Origin: Acidobacteriaceae bacterium
GTDB lineage: Bacteria; Acidobacteriota; Terriglobia; Terriglobales; Acidobacteriaceae
Assembly: GCA_031296355.1 (NCBI GenBank)
Contig: JARLFX010000176.1
Span: forward strand, 1 to 29,398
Reading direction: 5' to 3'
DNA: 29,398 nucleotides
The translations under genes and the position numbers were made by a program. Below the pieces are notes generated by a model that worked only from the letters and a program-made list of their open reading frames with translations, did not search any database and was not told the origin of the DNA. Shown in pieces: positions 1 to 7,904 of this stretch (its first letter is position 1; each line of letters opens with the position of its first letter).

Positions 1-771
1 AAACGAATCATCGCTTGCCTGGATGTGCGCGGCGGACGCGTGGTGAAGGGTGTGCAGTTTGTGGATATCATCGACGCGGGCGATCCGGCGGAGCTGGCGC
101 ATCGTCATGCGGCGGCGGGCGCGGACGAGATTGTGCTGCTCGATATCACCGCCACGCACGAGGGCCGCGGCACGCTGATCGATACGGTGAAGCGCACCGC
201 AGCGCAACTCTTTGTTCCGTTCACCGTGGGCGGCGGCATTCGCAGCGCAGACGATGCGGCGGCGGTGTTTGACGCGGGCGCGGACAAGGTCAGCATCAAT
301 TCATCGGCAGTGGCGCGGCCGGAGCTGATCGGCGAGATTGGGTCGAGCTTTGGCGCGCAGGCGGTGATCGTCGCGATCGATGCGCGGCGCGCCAAGGACT
401 CCAGCGATCCGGTGGGCGATGCCGAGGTATTCGTTGCCGGCGGACGCAAGCCGACGGGGCGCAGGGTGATTGACTGGGCGCGCGAGGCGGAAGATCGCGG
501 AGCGGGCGAGATTCTGCTCACGAGCATGAATACGGACGGGATGCGCAACGGGTTCGATTGCGAGCTGACCGCGATGGTGAGCGGTGCCGTGCAGATTCCG
601 GTGATTGCGAGCGGCGGCGCAGGCACGGCGCAGCATTTTGTGGATGTGTTTGGACGCGGTAAGGCTGATGCTGCGCTGGCGGCGAGCATCTTTCACTTCG
701 GCGTGACGGATTCGCGTGAGTTGAAGGCGGAGTTGGCGAAGGCCGGCGTGCCGATGAGATTGCCTTGCTAA
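1..771 (+). CDS. hisF: Imidazole glycerol phosphate synthase, cyclase subunit (5' end cut)
   Basis: HisF is the cyclase half of the HisF-HisH enzyme. It turns PRFAR plus ammonia into imidazole-glycerol phosphate and AICAR in cytoplasmic histidine synthesis. The reading frame is open from base 1 with [20 protein letters not shown], the family's N-terminal (beta/alpha)8-barrel strand. The two catalytic aspartates are visible: D8 in CLDV and D127 in AIDAR. Their spacing of 119 equals the D11/D130 spacing of the Thermotoga enzyme, so only about three codons, including the start, lie outside the window. The phosphate-binding GGGIRS and ASGGAG segments are also present. The gene is followed by a small unknown gene and hisA on the same strand, so it is the upstream part of a his operon. 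Identification is near certain; only the start is missing. Confidence 0.97.
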   Translation, partial: KRIIACLDVRGGRVVKGVQFVDIIDAGDPAELAHRHAAAGADEIVLLDITATHEGRGTLIDTVKRTAAQLFVPFTVGGGIRSADDAAAVFDAGADKVSINSSAVARPELIGEIGSSFGAQAVIVAIDARRAKDSSDPVGDAEVFVAGGRKPTGRRVIDWAREAEDRGAGEILLTSMNTDGMRNGFDCELTAMVSGAVQIPVIASGGAGTAQHFVDVFGRGKADAALAASIFHFGVTDSRELKAELAKAGVPMRLPC

Positions 772-787
772 GGCTAGAGTATTTACT

Positions 788-1198
788 ATGACATTCGAAG
801 AATTCAATAGCATGGTCGATTTGCATGACGCGCAGCTCCAGCTTTTGAGCCACGATTATGAACGAGGCACTGTTCAACTCGTAGCAGATATCGTTGTAGG
901 GCTTCCGGACGAGCCGAAGCCGCAATGCGACCGTCGCCGCAAGGGAGAGATAGTTTTTGAAGGTGTGCAATATTGCATGATCGAGCCTCCGTGCGGTGAA
1001 TTGCTTAGTTCTATCCCGGATTGTCCGTGGATATTATCTTTTGAAAAATCACTTCCAAAGAATTTACCCAAGCAGCTAGCAAATGCTGTGGGGTCTGAAG
1101 CACCTTGTTACTCGCTTTTCATTCATGGATGGTTTGCGCATATCCACATAGCCGCAACAAACATTCGATTCAATTGGAAAGTCCCAGATACGAAGTAA
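788..1198 (+). CDS. Hypothetical protein inserted between hisF and hisA
   Basis: This 136-residue protein is not confidently recognised. It has no signal peptide or membrane segment, so it is probably cytoplasmic. The N-terminus reads MVDLHDAQLQLLSHDYERGTV, i.e. an HDA motif followed by alternating hydrophobic strands. That is loosely reminiscent of Imm50-like immunity proteins and similar small beta-sandwich families; this is a weak resemblance only. It sits 16 bp after hisF and 12 bp before hisA, so it is very probably co-transcribed with them. Its composition differs from its neighbours: I counted 28/60 and 22/60 G+C in the lines at 841 and 1021, against 41/60 in the hisA line at 1381. This suggests recent acquisition or relaxed constraint. 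The start is the first ATG after hisF; the ribosome-binding site (AGAG about 8 nt upstream) is weak. Confidence 0.7.
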   Translation: MTFEEFNSMVDLHDAQLQLLSHDYERGTVQLVADIVVGLPDEPKPQCDRRRKGEIVFEGVQYCMIEPPCGELLSSIPDCPWILSFEKSLPKNLPKQLANAVGSEAPCYSLFIHGWFAHIHIAATNIRFNWKVPDTK

Positions 1199-1210
1199 AG
1201 GAAGAAATAA

Positions 1211-1912
1211 ATGCTGATACCTTCAATTGATTTGATGAACGGCCAGATTGTGCAGCTGGTGCAGGGCGAGAAGCTGAAGCTGGCGTTTGACGATTTTGAG
1301 TACTGGATCAACCGCTTTGCGAAGTATCCGCTGGTGCAGCTGATTGACCTGGATGCGGCGATGCGGCAGGGCGACAATCGCGCGCTGATTTCGCAGTTCA
1401 CGTCGCGGCTGCCATGCCAGATCGGCGGCGGGTTGCGCTCGGCGGACGACGCGCAGCGCATGCTGGACCTCGGTGCCAAGCGCGTCATCTTTGGCTCCAC
1501 ACTCTTCGGTGGCGACCGCGCGGAAGATCGCAAGCGGCATCCGATTGTAAACCTGGATTTTGCGGCGAAGCTGGTGGGCCAGATCGGCGAAGAGAAGCTG
1601 GTCTTCTCAGTGGACACGAAGAATGGCCGCGTGGCGGTGAAGGGCTGGAAGGATTCGGTCGACCTGACGCCGGAAGAGGCAGTGACCTGGCTGGAGCCGT
1701 ACTGCGAGGCGTTCCTCTACACGCATGTGGATACCGAGGGCACCATGCAGGGCTTCCCCATCAACGCAGCGGCGATTCTGCGCGCTACGACGGCGCGGCA
1801 GTTGATCGTGGCGGGCGGCATCCGCTCGCAGGCTGAGGTGGATGAGCTGGACGCGATGGGCGTGGATGCCGTGGCGGGCATGGCGGTCTATTCGGGCGCG
1901 ATGGAAGCGTAG
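1211..1912 (+). CDS. hisA: HisA-type phosphoribosylformimino-AICAR isomerase
   Basis: HisA is a ProFAR isomerase that converts ProFAR to PRFAR, the substrate of HisF, in the cytoplasm. The 233-residue protein has the usual barrel length. The first strand LIPSIDLMNG carries the catalytic Asp (D7), IGGGLRS (71-77) is a phosphate-binding loop, HVDTEGTMQG carries the second acidic residue (D174), and AGGIRS closes the barrel. Its N-terminal region (GEKLKLAFDDFEYW) departs from the enterobacterial form but still fits HisA. A dual-substrate PriA-like activity cannot be excluded from sequence alone, although PriA is best known in actinobacteria. The start has a clear ribosome-binding site (AAGGAAG, 6-7 nt before ATG). 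The local order hisF then hisA, separated by an unrelated gene, is unusual because hisA usually precedes hisF. Confidence 0.95.
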   Translation: MLIPSIDLMNGQIVQLVQGEKLKLAFDDFEYWINRFAKYPLVQLIDLDAAMRQGDNRALISQFTSRLPCQIGGGLRSADDAQRMLDLGAKRVIFGSTLFGGDRAEDRKRHPIVNLDFAAKLVGQIGEEKLVFSVDTKNGRVAVKGWKDSVDLTPEEAVTWLEPYCEAFLYTHVDTEGTMQGFPINAAAILRATTARQLIVAGGIRSQAEVDELDAMGVDAVAGMAVYSGAMEA

Positions 1913-1974
1913 TGCTGCGCGCACGGCGAACGGCTCGCTTCGCGCGCAAAGGCGGCTCCCGTTGGTCGCAGAGA

Positions 1975-2009
1975 CAGAAGCAGGTCCTTCGCTACGCTCA
2001 GGATGACAA
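1975..2009. repeat. Intergenic repeat of the 'ATCCTGAGCGTAGCGAAGGACC' type
   Basis: Between hisA and the convergent methyltransferase gene lies CCTTCGCTACGCTCAGGATG. Read on the minus strand it gives the peptide VILSVAKDLL. This segment is known as a recurrent intergenic repeat in many bacterial genomes, acidobacteria among them, where it is often mis-annotated as a small protein. The flanking bases (about 1920-1974) may belong to the same repeat unit. I saw only this copy in the window. Confidence 0.55.
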
Positions 2010-2017
2010 ATAAAAAA

Positions 2018-2752
2018 TTAAGATGATTTGAGTCCGTTGTACCTGTAGATGCTGCACGCCTCATCGCCCGTCGATCCGTATTCGCCGTCGAGCTGGCTGT
2101 TGATGATCTGTAGGTCCACGATGGCATCGAGCGACGACATCGCAACCGGGCCGCGCCAGAGCTGCTTGAATCCTGCGCGGCCTTTGATGGCGGCTTCGCT
2201 CTCGTGATTCACATACAGAATGTCGAGGTCGCCCTTGCGGTCTGCGAACTGCGCTTCGATGGTGCGCAGAAAACGCCGCACCACCGGCGCTTCAAATGGA
2301 TTGAACATGTAGACCACGCATGGGCCGGGCGGAAATGTGAACTCGGTTGCGTCGCCTTCGACCAGGCGCAGCGGTGCGGTGTCTGCGTGCGCAGCCTGCC
2401 ACAGGCGTAGGTTGCGGCGGCAGCGGCGGGCGAGCTCCGGATGCAGCTCCACGCCCACGACTTCGCGAAAATTGAACTCCGATGCGAGCAGCATGGCGCG
2501 GCCTTTGCCGGCGCCGATGTCGATGAAGCTGTAGCTGCTCAGACGGTGCGGCGGCTGCAGCTTGCGCCACTGCGCGATGAGCCGGCGAAAGAGCGAGGGC
2601 GCGATGCCGTAGTAGGCGGTGTTGTGACGGTCATTCTCGTGGCCGGTCTTGAGCTCCACACCGGGGGTGAGGCCGCCGGTGTCAGTGCCGTGCTCCACGT
2701 CAAAAGGATGCTTGGGGAAGCGCGCTTTTTTCGTTGCCATCTGGAGTGTCAT
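2018..2752 (-). CDS. Class I SAM-dependent methyltransferase
   Basis: This 244-residue protein has a Rossmann-fold methyltransferase core. Motif I FIDIGAGKGRAMLLA (76-90) binds S-adenosylmethionine. VVGVELHPELA (98-108) supplies the acidic residue that usually contacts the ribose. VVYMFNPFEAP is the motif-IV-like strand. The first 70 residues carry no recognised domain, and the substrate cannot be told from sequence. No signal peptide or membrane segment is present. The ATG overlaps the dut stop codon by one base (TGATG), so it is translationally coupled to dut; an alternative start is the ATG at 2740. The gene converges on hisA. The methyltransferase fold is certain, the specific role unknown. 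Confidence 0.88.
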   Translation of the reverse strand: MTLQMATKKARFPKHPFDVEHGTDTGGLTPGVELKTGHENDRHNTAYYGIAPSLFRRLIAQWRKLQPPHRLSSYSFIDIGAGKGRAMLLASEFNFREVVGVELHPELARRCRRNLRLWQAAHADTAPLRLVEGDATEFTFPPGPCVVYMFNPFEAPVVRRFLRTIEAQFADRKGDLDILYVNHESEAAIKGRAGFKQLWRGPVAMSSLDAIVDLQIINSQLDGEYGSTGDEACSIYRYNGLKSS

Positions 2753-3246
2753 CAGCGTCCGCTTGAACCGAAGCCTTTAGCGGCGCGGGTGGTTTCGCTG
2801 AGCTCTTCTACTTCGACGATGGGCCATGCGGTCGTTGCGGCGAAAGGAGACATCTGTGCGATCTTGTCGCCTTTGCGAATGGAAAAGGTCGCGTCTGCGT
2901 GGTCGAGGCGCGCATCGGTCAGCAGACCGTCGGCGTTGCGCTCAGTGTGCAGCGTGATGGCGGGCTGGTTCACGTTGATCAGGCAGATCAGCAGTTCGCC
3001 GCGATAGCCTGCGTCGATGCGCCCGCCCATGTACGTGATGCCGCGCGAGGCCATCGACGAGCGGTCGCCGATCACGAAGCCGTAGCCTTCGGGGGCTTCC
3101 GCGGCTATGCCGGTGCGGACCTTGACGGGGACGCCGGGAGGCAGCGCGGTATCTTCCAGCGCGTAGAGATCGAATCCGAGATCGGTGCCGGGGTGGGCGA
3201 CGGTGGGGAGTTGGGCGTCAGGGTGCAGGCGCTTAATCTTGAGCAT
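2752..3246 (-). CDS. dut: dUTP diphosphatase (dUTPase)
   Basis: Dut hydrolyses dUTP to dUMP and pyrophosphate, keeping uracil out of DNA and feeding dTMP synthesis. All five motifs of the trimeric family are visible. They are motif 1 GTDLGFDLYA (20-29), motif 2 DRSSMASRGI (61-70), motif 3 GRIDAGYRGEL with the catalytic Asp and Tyr (75-85), motif 4 KGDKIAQ (125-131), and the C-terminal P-loop-like KGFGSSGR (157-164). At 164 residues it is slightly longer than the E. coli enzyme because of a loop of about 20 residues (97-120) before motif 4. No strong ribosome-binding site precedes the ATG. It is followed, with a one-base overlap, by the methyltransferase gene. Confidence 0.96.
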   Translation of the reverse strand: MLKIKRLHPDAQLPTVAHPGTDLGFDLYALEDTALPPGVPVKVRTGIAAEAPEGYGFVIGDRSSMASRGITYMGGRIDAGYRGELLICLINVNQPAITLHTERNADGLLTDARLDHADATFSIRKGDKIAQMSPFAATTAWPIVEVEELSETTRAAKGFGSSGR

Positions 3247-3277
3247 GGAATTAGTTTATGGCACGGGTTGACGGTGC

Positions 3278-3309
3278 AAAAAAAGCGGACGAGCAAGAAG
3301 CCCGTCCGC
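3278..3309 (-). terminator. Rho-independent terminator after the phosphotransacylase gene
   Basis: On the minus strand a 7-bp perfect stem (GCGGACG / CGTCCGC) with an 11-base loop is followed by a run of seven T. It lies 30 bp after the stop of the phosphate acyltransferase gene and before dut. The two minus-strand genes are therefore probably separate transcripts. Confidence 0.85.
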
Positions 3310-3338
3310 CGTCTTAGTAGAAATGGTGTGCTGAAGCG

Positions 3339-4319
3339 TTAGTCGACGATGTAGGTCCTCTTCACCGCGAGCAGCGAGGCGATGGCGCAGGAGGCTACGC
3401 GAGACTCCGGCAGATCGGCGCGGCTGGTCAGGATGATCGGCACCTTGGCGCCGAGTACGATACCGGCGAGACGTGCGCCGCCGAGATACTCAAGCTGCTT
3501 GGCGAGCATGTTGCCGGATTCGAGGTCAGGCACGATCAGGATGTCTGCCACGCCGGCAACCGGCGATGCGAGATTCTTGACCTGTGCGGCCTCTGCGCTG
3601 ACGGCGGTATCAAAGGCCAGTGGGCCGTCGAGGATCGCGCCGGTGATCTGGCCGCGATCTGACATCTTGCAGAGTGCAGCGGCGTCCAGCGTAGAGATCA
3701 TCTTGCAGTTGATGGTTTCAACGGCAGAGAGGATGGCGACGCGGGGCGTTTCAATGCCCATCTCGTGGGCGAGGTCGATGGCGTTCTGAGTGATGCTGAC
3801 CTTGTCTTCGAGGGTGGGTGCAATGTTGATGGCTGCGTCGGTGATGAGCAGGGTGCGATTGTAGAGCGGCGCTTCCATCACGAAGACGTGGCTGATGCGG
3901 CGCGAGGTGCGCAGGCCGGTCTCTTTGGCGACCACATACTTCATGAGCAGGTCGGTGTGCAGGCTGCCCTTCATGAGTGCGCCGGCGCGGTTGGTCTTGC
4001 AGAGCTCCACGGCCTTGGCCGCGGCTTCTTCTTCGGTGGCAACCTCGATCAGCCGGTAGGGCTTGATGTTGAGGTTGAGATCCTTCGCGATGGTGCCAAT
4101 CTCGGTGGCGTCGCCAACCAGGATGGGATCGATCAGGCCAGCTTCGGCGGCTTCAATGGCGCCAGCGAGTGCCACTGTGCTGTGCGGCCAGCAGACGGCA
4201 ACTGGGATGGCGGGATGCTCGGCACGTGTTTTCAGCAGGGAGTGCAGCAGGTAAAAGTGGTTGCTGCCGGCCCCAGACTTCGAGAATTCAAATCCGGGTG
4301 TTGTGACGGTCGCGCTCAT
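3339..4319 (-). CDS. Phosphate acetyl/butyryltransferase family protein
   Basis: This 326-residue enzyme belongs to the PTA_PTB family, which exchanges CoA and phosphate on short acyl groups (acyl-CoA + Pi to acyl-phosphate + CoA). The C-terminal signature VPDLESGNMLAKQLEYLGGARLAG, continuing into IVLGAKVPIILTSRAD, is typical. So are the central ALMKGSLHTDLLM and HVFVMEAPLYNRTLLITDAAIN segments, which resemble phosphate butyryltransferases and the 'enoyl-CoA hydratase/phosphate acetyltransferase' group. There is no acyl kinase gene beside it in this window, so the partner enzyme must be elsewhere. GGAGAG seven bases before the ATG supports the start. It is monocistronic, with its own terminator. 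Acetyl versus butyryl specificity is not decided by sequence. Confidence 0.92.
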   Translation of the reverse strand: MSATVTTPGFEFSKSGAGSNHFYLLHSLLKTRAEHPAIPVAVCWPHSTVALAGAIEAAEAGLIDPILVGDATEIGTIAKDLNLNIKPYRLIEVATEEEAAAKAVELCKTNRAGALMKGSLHTDLLMKYVVAKETGLRTSRRISHVFVMEAPLYNRTLLITDAAINIAPTLEDKVSITQNAIDLAHEMGIETPRVAILSAVETINCKMISTLDAAALCKMSDRGQITGAILDGPLAFDTAVSAEAAQVKNLASPVAGVADILIVPDLESGNMLAKQLEYLGGARLAGIVLGAKVPIILTSRADLPESRVASCAIASLLAVKRTYIVD

Positions 4320-4784
4320 GTGACATCTCTCCTCAGGCCAAAACGGCTGTATCCCTATGATGTGCTAAAAGCCGGACAAGTCGATGTGATGCGCGTCACT
4401 CTGAGGCGGACGGCGTTCCACGATGTGGCATTTGTGCGGCGTGAGCGCACGGATTCAATAGCTTGCAGGGTAAAGCCGCAAAGGGCGAATACCGCCCTCA
4501 TGTACGCTGCAGGGGAGACTCATTGTGACGACTCCGGCTTGCAGCTGTAGCGGGAAGCGAAATGAAGTGCAGCGATTCCGCAATGTGAGATGGCAAGGAT
4601 GGAGCGGTGCGGGAAGGCACTTGCCAGCGGTGTTTGGCGGCCTGTATGGTGGGCGAATTCGCAGTTCGGTTATGGTTATCATATTCTGCTGCAATCGGGC
4701 GGGTTGCGTCGGTTTTGGCCGCCAGCCGGTGCATGCATTTTGCGTGTTGCCTGCGAAAAATTCTGTTCTCCGGATATGTGCATG
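4320..4784. other. Divergent intergenic region between the phosphotransacylase and PL7 lipoprotein genes
   Basis: This 465-bp stretch separates two divergent genes and must hold both promoters. A reading frame in phase with the lipoprotein is open from about 4590, but its translation looks like chance sequence and lies upstream of the signal peptide, so I treat it as non-coding. A nested hairpin element is listed at 4462-4513. A weak promoter-like pair (TTCGCA at 4658, 18 bases, TATTCT at 4682) precedes the lipoprotein. Nothing else is recognisable. Confidence 0.6.
4462..4513 (+). promoter_or_regulatory. Candidate structured leader element (nested hairpins)
   Basis: An outer 7-bp stem (CTTGCAG 4462-4468 with CTGCAGG 4507-4513, one G-U pair) encloses a 6-bp hairpin (AGGGCG / CGCCCT, loop AATAC, 4482-4498). 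Between them is a purine-rich segment GGTAAAGCCGCAAA. This resembles a compact RNA element in the leader of the PL7 lipoprotein gene, about 270 bases before its start. I could not match it to a known riboswitch class, and it may be chance pairing. Confidence 0.3.
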
Positions 4785-7700
4785 ATGAAGCCGTACCTCC
4801 TTTCGCTGATGGCTGCCGCGCTGGTGCTGAATACCGCGGGCTGCGCGGGAAATGGCGGCGGCGAGGTCGCAACGGCAGCCGCAACCGTGGCCGTACCCGG
4901 GTACAACGGCCGGGCCATGGGCGGGCGGCAGGCGATCTCCGGTGGAAGCGTGAAGCTGTGGAAGGTGAATACCGACGGAACCGCGGCCACATCCATGCTC
5001 ACAACTCCGGTCACGACGGATGCGAATGGATACTTCACCATCACCGGTGACTACAACAACTGCTCCGCCACGCTGAACCCAACGACGCAGGTCTACCTCA
5101 CCATCACCGGTGGCAATGCGGGCTCGGGCACGAATGCAGCTTCGGCGCTGATGGCTGCGCTGGGCCCGTGCGGGTCGCTCACGTCGTCAACGTTTGTAGT
5201 GGTGAACGAGGTGACGACGGTCGCATCGGTATGGGCGCTCCAGCAGTTTATGGGCGTCACCTATGGCGTGGTGGGCGCAGAAGACGTTGCCGTGAACACG
5301 CTCGCGGAGTCTGTAACCGGCATGAAAAATGCCTTTGCCACAGTGCCCAACCTGGTCACGCTGTCGCAGGGCTCGGCGGTCTCGGGCGCGGCCAACGCGA
5401 CCATTGAGGCGGCAAAGATCAACACCATCGCAAATATCCTGGCCACGTGCGTAAACAGTGATGGCACCGGCAACTGCGCCACGCTCTTTGCCGCGGTAAC
5501 GCCCACAGGTGGCACTGCGCCGGCGGACACGATCCAGGCTGCGCTGGCCATCGCGACGAATCCCGCGAACAATGTTGCAGCGATCTACGCCATGCAGACC
5601 GGGATTGGCGCGCCGTTCTCGCCATCGCTCACCGCCGCGCCGTTCGATTGGACGCTGGCGATTACCTACACGGGGACGGGGCTGAACATCCCCTATCTGC
5701 TGGCGGCCGATGCGAGCGGCAATCTGTGGATCACGAATTCGCCGGGGTCACCGAACAATGGCCTGGTGGAGTTGGGGCCGACGGGACAGGCGGCGAGCGG
5801 CAGCCCATTTATTTCGGGTTCCAGCTCGCCCGTGAGCGGGCCTCAGACCGTATCCATCGACACGCTGGGCAACATCTGGATTGCCAACGATGGCTCGTCT
5901 GCCAATAACCTCATCTCATTCCCAGGAGCCGGCAGCACGGTGACGAAGTACAACGCGACGGCGAACTGCCTGCCGCAATCCATGGCGATGGACGGCAGCA
6001 ACAATGCATTCTTCGCATGCGGTAACACCGGCTACACCAACCTGTACGAGTTTCCAAATACGGGGACGGTGAGCTCGCCTTCGTATGCCTCAAGCCCGAC
6101 GCTGATCGGGCCGATCGGTGCAAAGGCGACGGCGACCGCGGTAGATCCCAGCGGCAATGTGTGGGTGGCCAATGACAGCTCGGCGAGCGTGACGGAGTTT
6201 CCGGCGGGCAACTTCGCCAATCCAGTAACGTACAACGTGACCTCCGGCCCGTATGGGCTCGCGGTCGATCACTCCGGCAACATATGGATCTCCGGCAGCA
6301 GCTATCTGAATGAGCTGGTCAACAACGGCGGCGGCTCATACACACTCTCCAGCTTCAGCGGCGGCGGGCTGAATGGCGCGCGCTATGATGCGGTGGATGG
6401 CGAGGGCAATGTGTGGGTGGTGAATGCCAACTACACCACCGTCTCCAGCGTGGACTATGTGTCGGTCAGCGAGTTCAACAACAACGGCACAGCCATCACC
6501 ATCGACAACCAGGCGAGCATCCCCGGTGGGTTTGCGCATGCCACGAATGCTGGCTCGCCATCGCCGCGCGGCATCGCCATCGACCCTTCGGGCAACGTGT
6601 GGATCACGGGCTGCGGGCTCTCGACGAGCTGTACCAATAACTCCTTTGTGATGGAGCTTGTGGGCGTTGCCTCGCCGCCGGTCACGCCACTTTCCACCGC
6701 AACGGCGAACAACCAGCTGGGATGCTGCAGCTTCACGCCCGCCTCTCCGGGCGGCACAGTGCCGACTGCGCCGGGATACATCACACTGCAGGCCGGCAGC
6801 TATTCGCCGGTGCAACTGGGTAGCAGCCTGTCGTTCCTGGTCACGCGCATCGGCGGCTCCAACGGCGCGGTGAGCGTGCACTATGCCACCAGCAACGGCA
6901 CCGCGATTGCCGGTACGGATTACACCGCGCAGAGCGGCACGCTGAGCTGGACGAGCGGCGATACCTCCGTGCGCACCATTACGGTGCCGTGGCTTCCGGT
7001 CAGCACCTATGCGGGCACGAAGACCTTTACCGTTGCGCTCTCCAGCGTGACCGGTGGCGCAGCGATCACGCCGAACGCGAGTACGCTGGTGACGGTGACG
7101 GGCAACCTGGTGTCGCCTTCGACGAAGTTCACGCTGACCGGTTGGAAGGAAGGCTTGCCCGTCGACATCTATGGCGGATCGGGCGGAGTCAACAGCATCC
7201 AGTTCGCAGCCGCCGAAGTGACCACCATCAGCAGCGGATACTCCAGCCCGTACTTCTATCTGAACGGCAGCAACCAGATCGTCTTTACCGCGCCATCCAA
7301 CGGCGCAGTCACCTCGCCGGGTGTTGGTTCAGACGATACGCGGTCGGAGTTGCGCGAACTCTACACCGGCACAGGACACGACAGCAACAGCGACTGGTAC
7401 GCCAACACCAACAGCGGCGTCGGCGGCACGATGACGGGATCGTGCGCAGTGACAGCGGTCTCAGTGGATGCGGATGAGGCCACGTTCGCGCAGATCCACG
7501 GGCAGAACAATCCGTTTATCCTGCTCATCTACCGCCCGGCGTACAACGATGTCGAGGTGCAGATCGAGACCACGAGCGCAGCAACCTCAGGCACGCGGAC
7601 GGAGCTGCTGACGAATGTTTCGCTGGGCGATACGCTGACGTACAGCATCAACTACTCCGCGCCGACGACAACCTCTGCCGGCACGCTGAAGGTGAGCGTG

Positions 7701-7874
7701 AACGATGTGACGAAGAGTACGGCGAGCGGCACGCAGACCTTCACGATTGATAGTTCGTGGTCGAGCCAGGGCCAGTACTTCAAGCTCGGTGCATACAGCG
7801 CGGCGGACCATATCGGCAATCCCGCGGGCGACCAGACGCAGGTGCTGTACAACTCGTTTGCCGTGAGCCACTGA
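4785..7874 (+). CDS. Lipoprotein with beta-propeller-like repeats, Calx-beta domain and PL7 alginate lyase domain
   Basis: This is a 1029-residue predicted lipoprotein. The signal peptide is MKPYLLSLMAAALVLNTAGC with lipidation at C20. Residues about 45-75 look like an Ig/carboxypeptidase-regulatory strand set (SGGSVKLWKV..TTDANGYFTITG). About 290-640 hold NHL/streptogramin-lyase-like repeats such as DASGNLWITN, DTLGNIWIAN, DPSGNVWVAN and DHSGNIWISG. About 660-772 is a Calx-beta domain (VHYATSNGTAIAGTDYTAQS). Residues 778-1029 are a polysaccharide lyase family 7 domain with all three family motifs: RSELRE (853-858), QIHG (903-906, catalytic His 905) and YFKLGAY (998-1004, catalytic Tyr). PL7 enzymes cleave alginate by beta-elimination; QIH variants often act on guluronate-containing blocks. 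In-frame ATGs at 4776 and 4782 are alternative starts. The gene converges with the TonB receptor gene, 30 bp away. Confidence 0.88.
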   Translation: MKPYLLSLMAAALVLNTAGCAGNGGGEVATAAATVAVPGYNGRAMGGRQAISGGSVKLWKVNTDGTAATSMLTTPVTTDANGYFTITGDYNNCSATLNPTTQVYLTITGGNAGSGTNAASALMAALGPCGSLTSSTFVVVNEVTTVASVWALQQFMGVTYGVVGAEDVAVNTLAESVTGMKNAFATVPNLVTLSQGSAVSGAANATIEAAKINTIANILATCVNSDGTGNCATLFAAVTPTGGTAPADTIQAALAIATNPANNVAAIYAMQTGIGAPFSPSLTAAPFDWTLAITYTGTGLNIPYLLAADASGNLWITNSPGSPNNGLVELGPTGQAASGSPFISGSSSPVSGPQTVSIDTLGNIWIANDGSSANNLISFPGAGSTVTKYNATANCLPQSMAMDGSNNAFFACGNTGYTNLYEFPNTGTVSSPSYASSPTLIGPIGAKATATAVDPSGNVWVANDSSASVTEFPAGNFANPVTYNVTSGPYGLAVDHSGNIWISGSSYLNELVNNGGGSYTLSSFSGGGLNGARYDAVDGEGNVWVVNANYTTVSSVDYVSVSEFNNNGTAITIDNQASIPGGFAHATNAGSPSPRGIAIDPSGNVWITGCGLSTSCTNNSFVMELVGVASPPVTPLSTATANNQLGCCSFTPASPGGTVPTAPGYITLQAGSYSPVQLGSSLSFLVTRIGGSNGAVSVHYATSNGTAIAGTDYTAQSGTLSWTSGDTSVRTITVPWLPVSTYAGTKTFTVALSSVTGGAAITPNASTLVTVTGNLVSPSTKFTLTGWKEGLPVDIYGGSGGVNSIQFAAAEVTTISSGYSSPYFYLNGSNQIVFTAPSNGAVTSPGVGSDDTRSELRELYTGTGHDSNSDWYANTNSGVGGTMTGSCAVTAVSVDADEATFAQIHGQNNPFILLIYRPAYNDVEVQIETTSAATSGTRTELLTNVSLGDTLTYSINYSAPTTTSAGTLKVSVNDVTKSTASGTQTFTIDSSWSSQGQYFKLGAYSAADHIGNPAGDQTQVLYNSFAVSH

Positions 7875-7904
7875 GCGCTGCGGAGCTGATGGCCGCGGTA
7901 TTCG

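Noticed and set aside
1888..2145. Small minus-strand protein containing VILSVAKDLL
   Set aside because: It is the translation of a known intergenic repeat and overlaps the methyltransferase gene in another frame.
3765..4550. Open frame of 261 codons on the plus strand opposite the phosphotransacylase gene
   Set aside because: It lies mostly antisense to a well-supported gene, has no recognisable domain, and mirrors the codon pattern of the real gene.
4590..4784. N-terminal extension of 65 codons on the PL7 lipoprotein
   Set aside because: The extension precedes a good lipoprotein signal peptide and has no ribosome-binding site or family similarity; exported proteins begin at the signal peptide.
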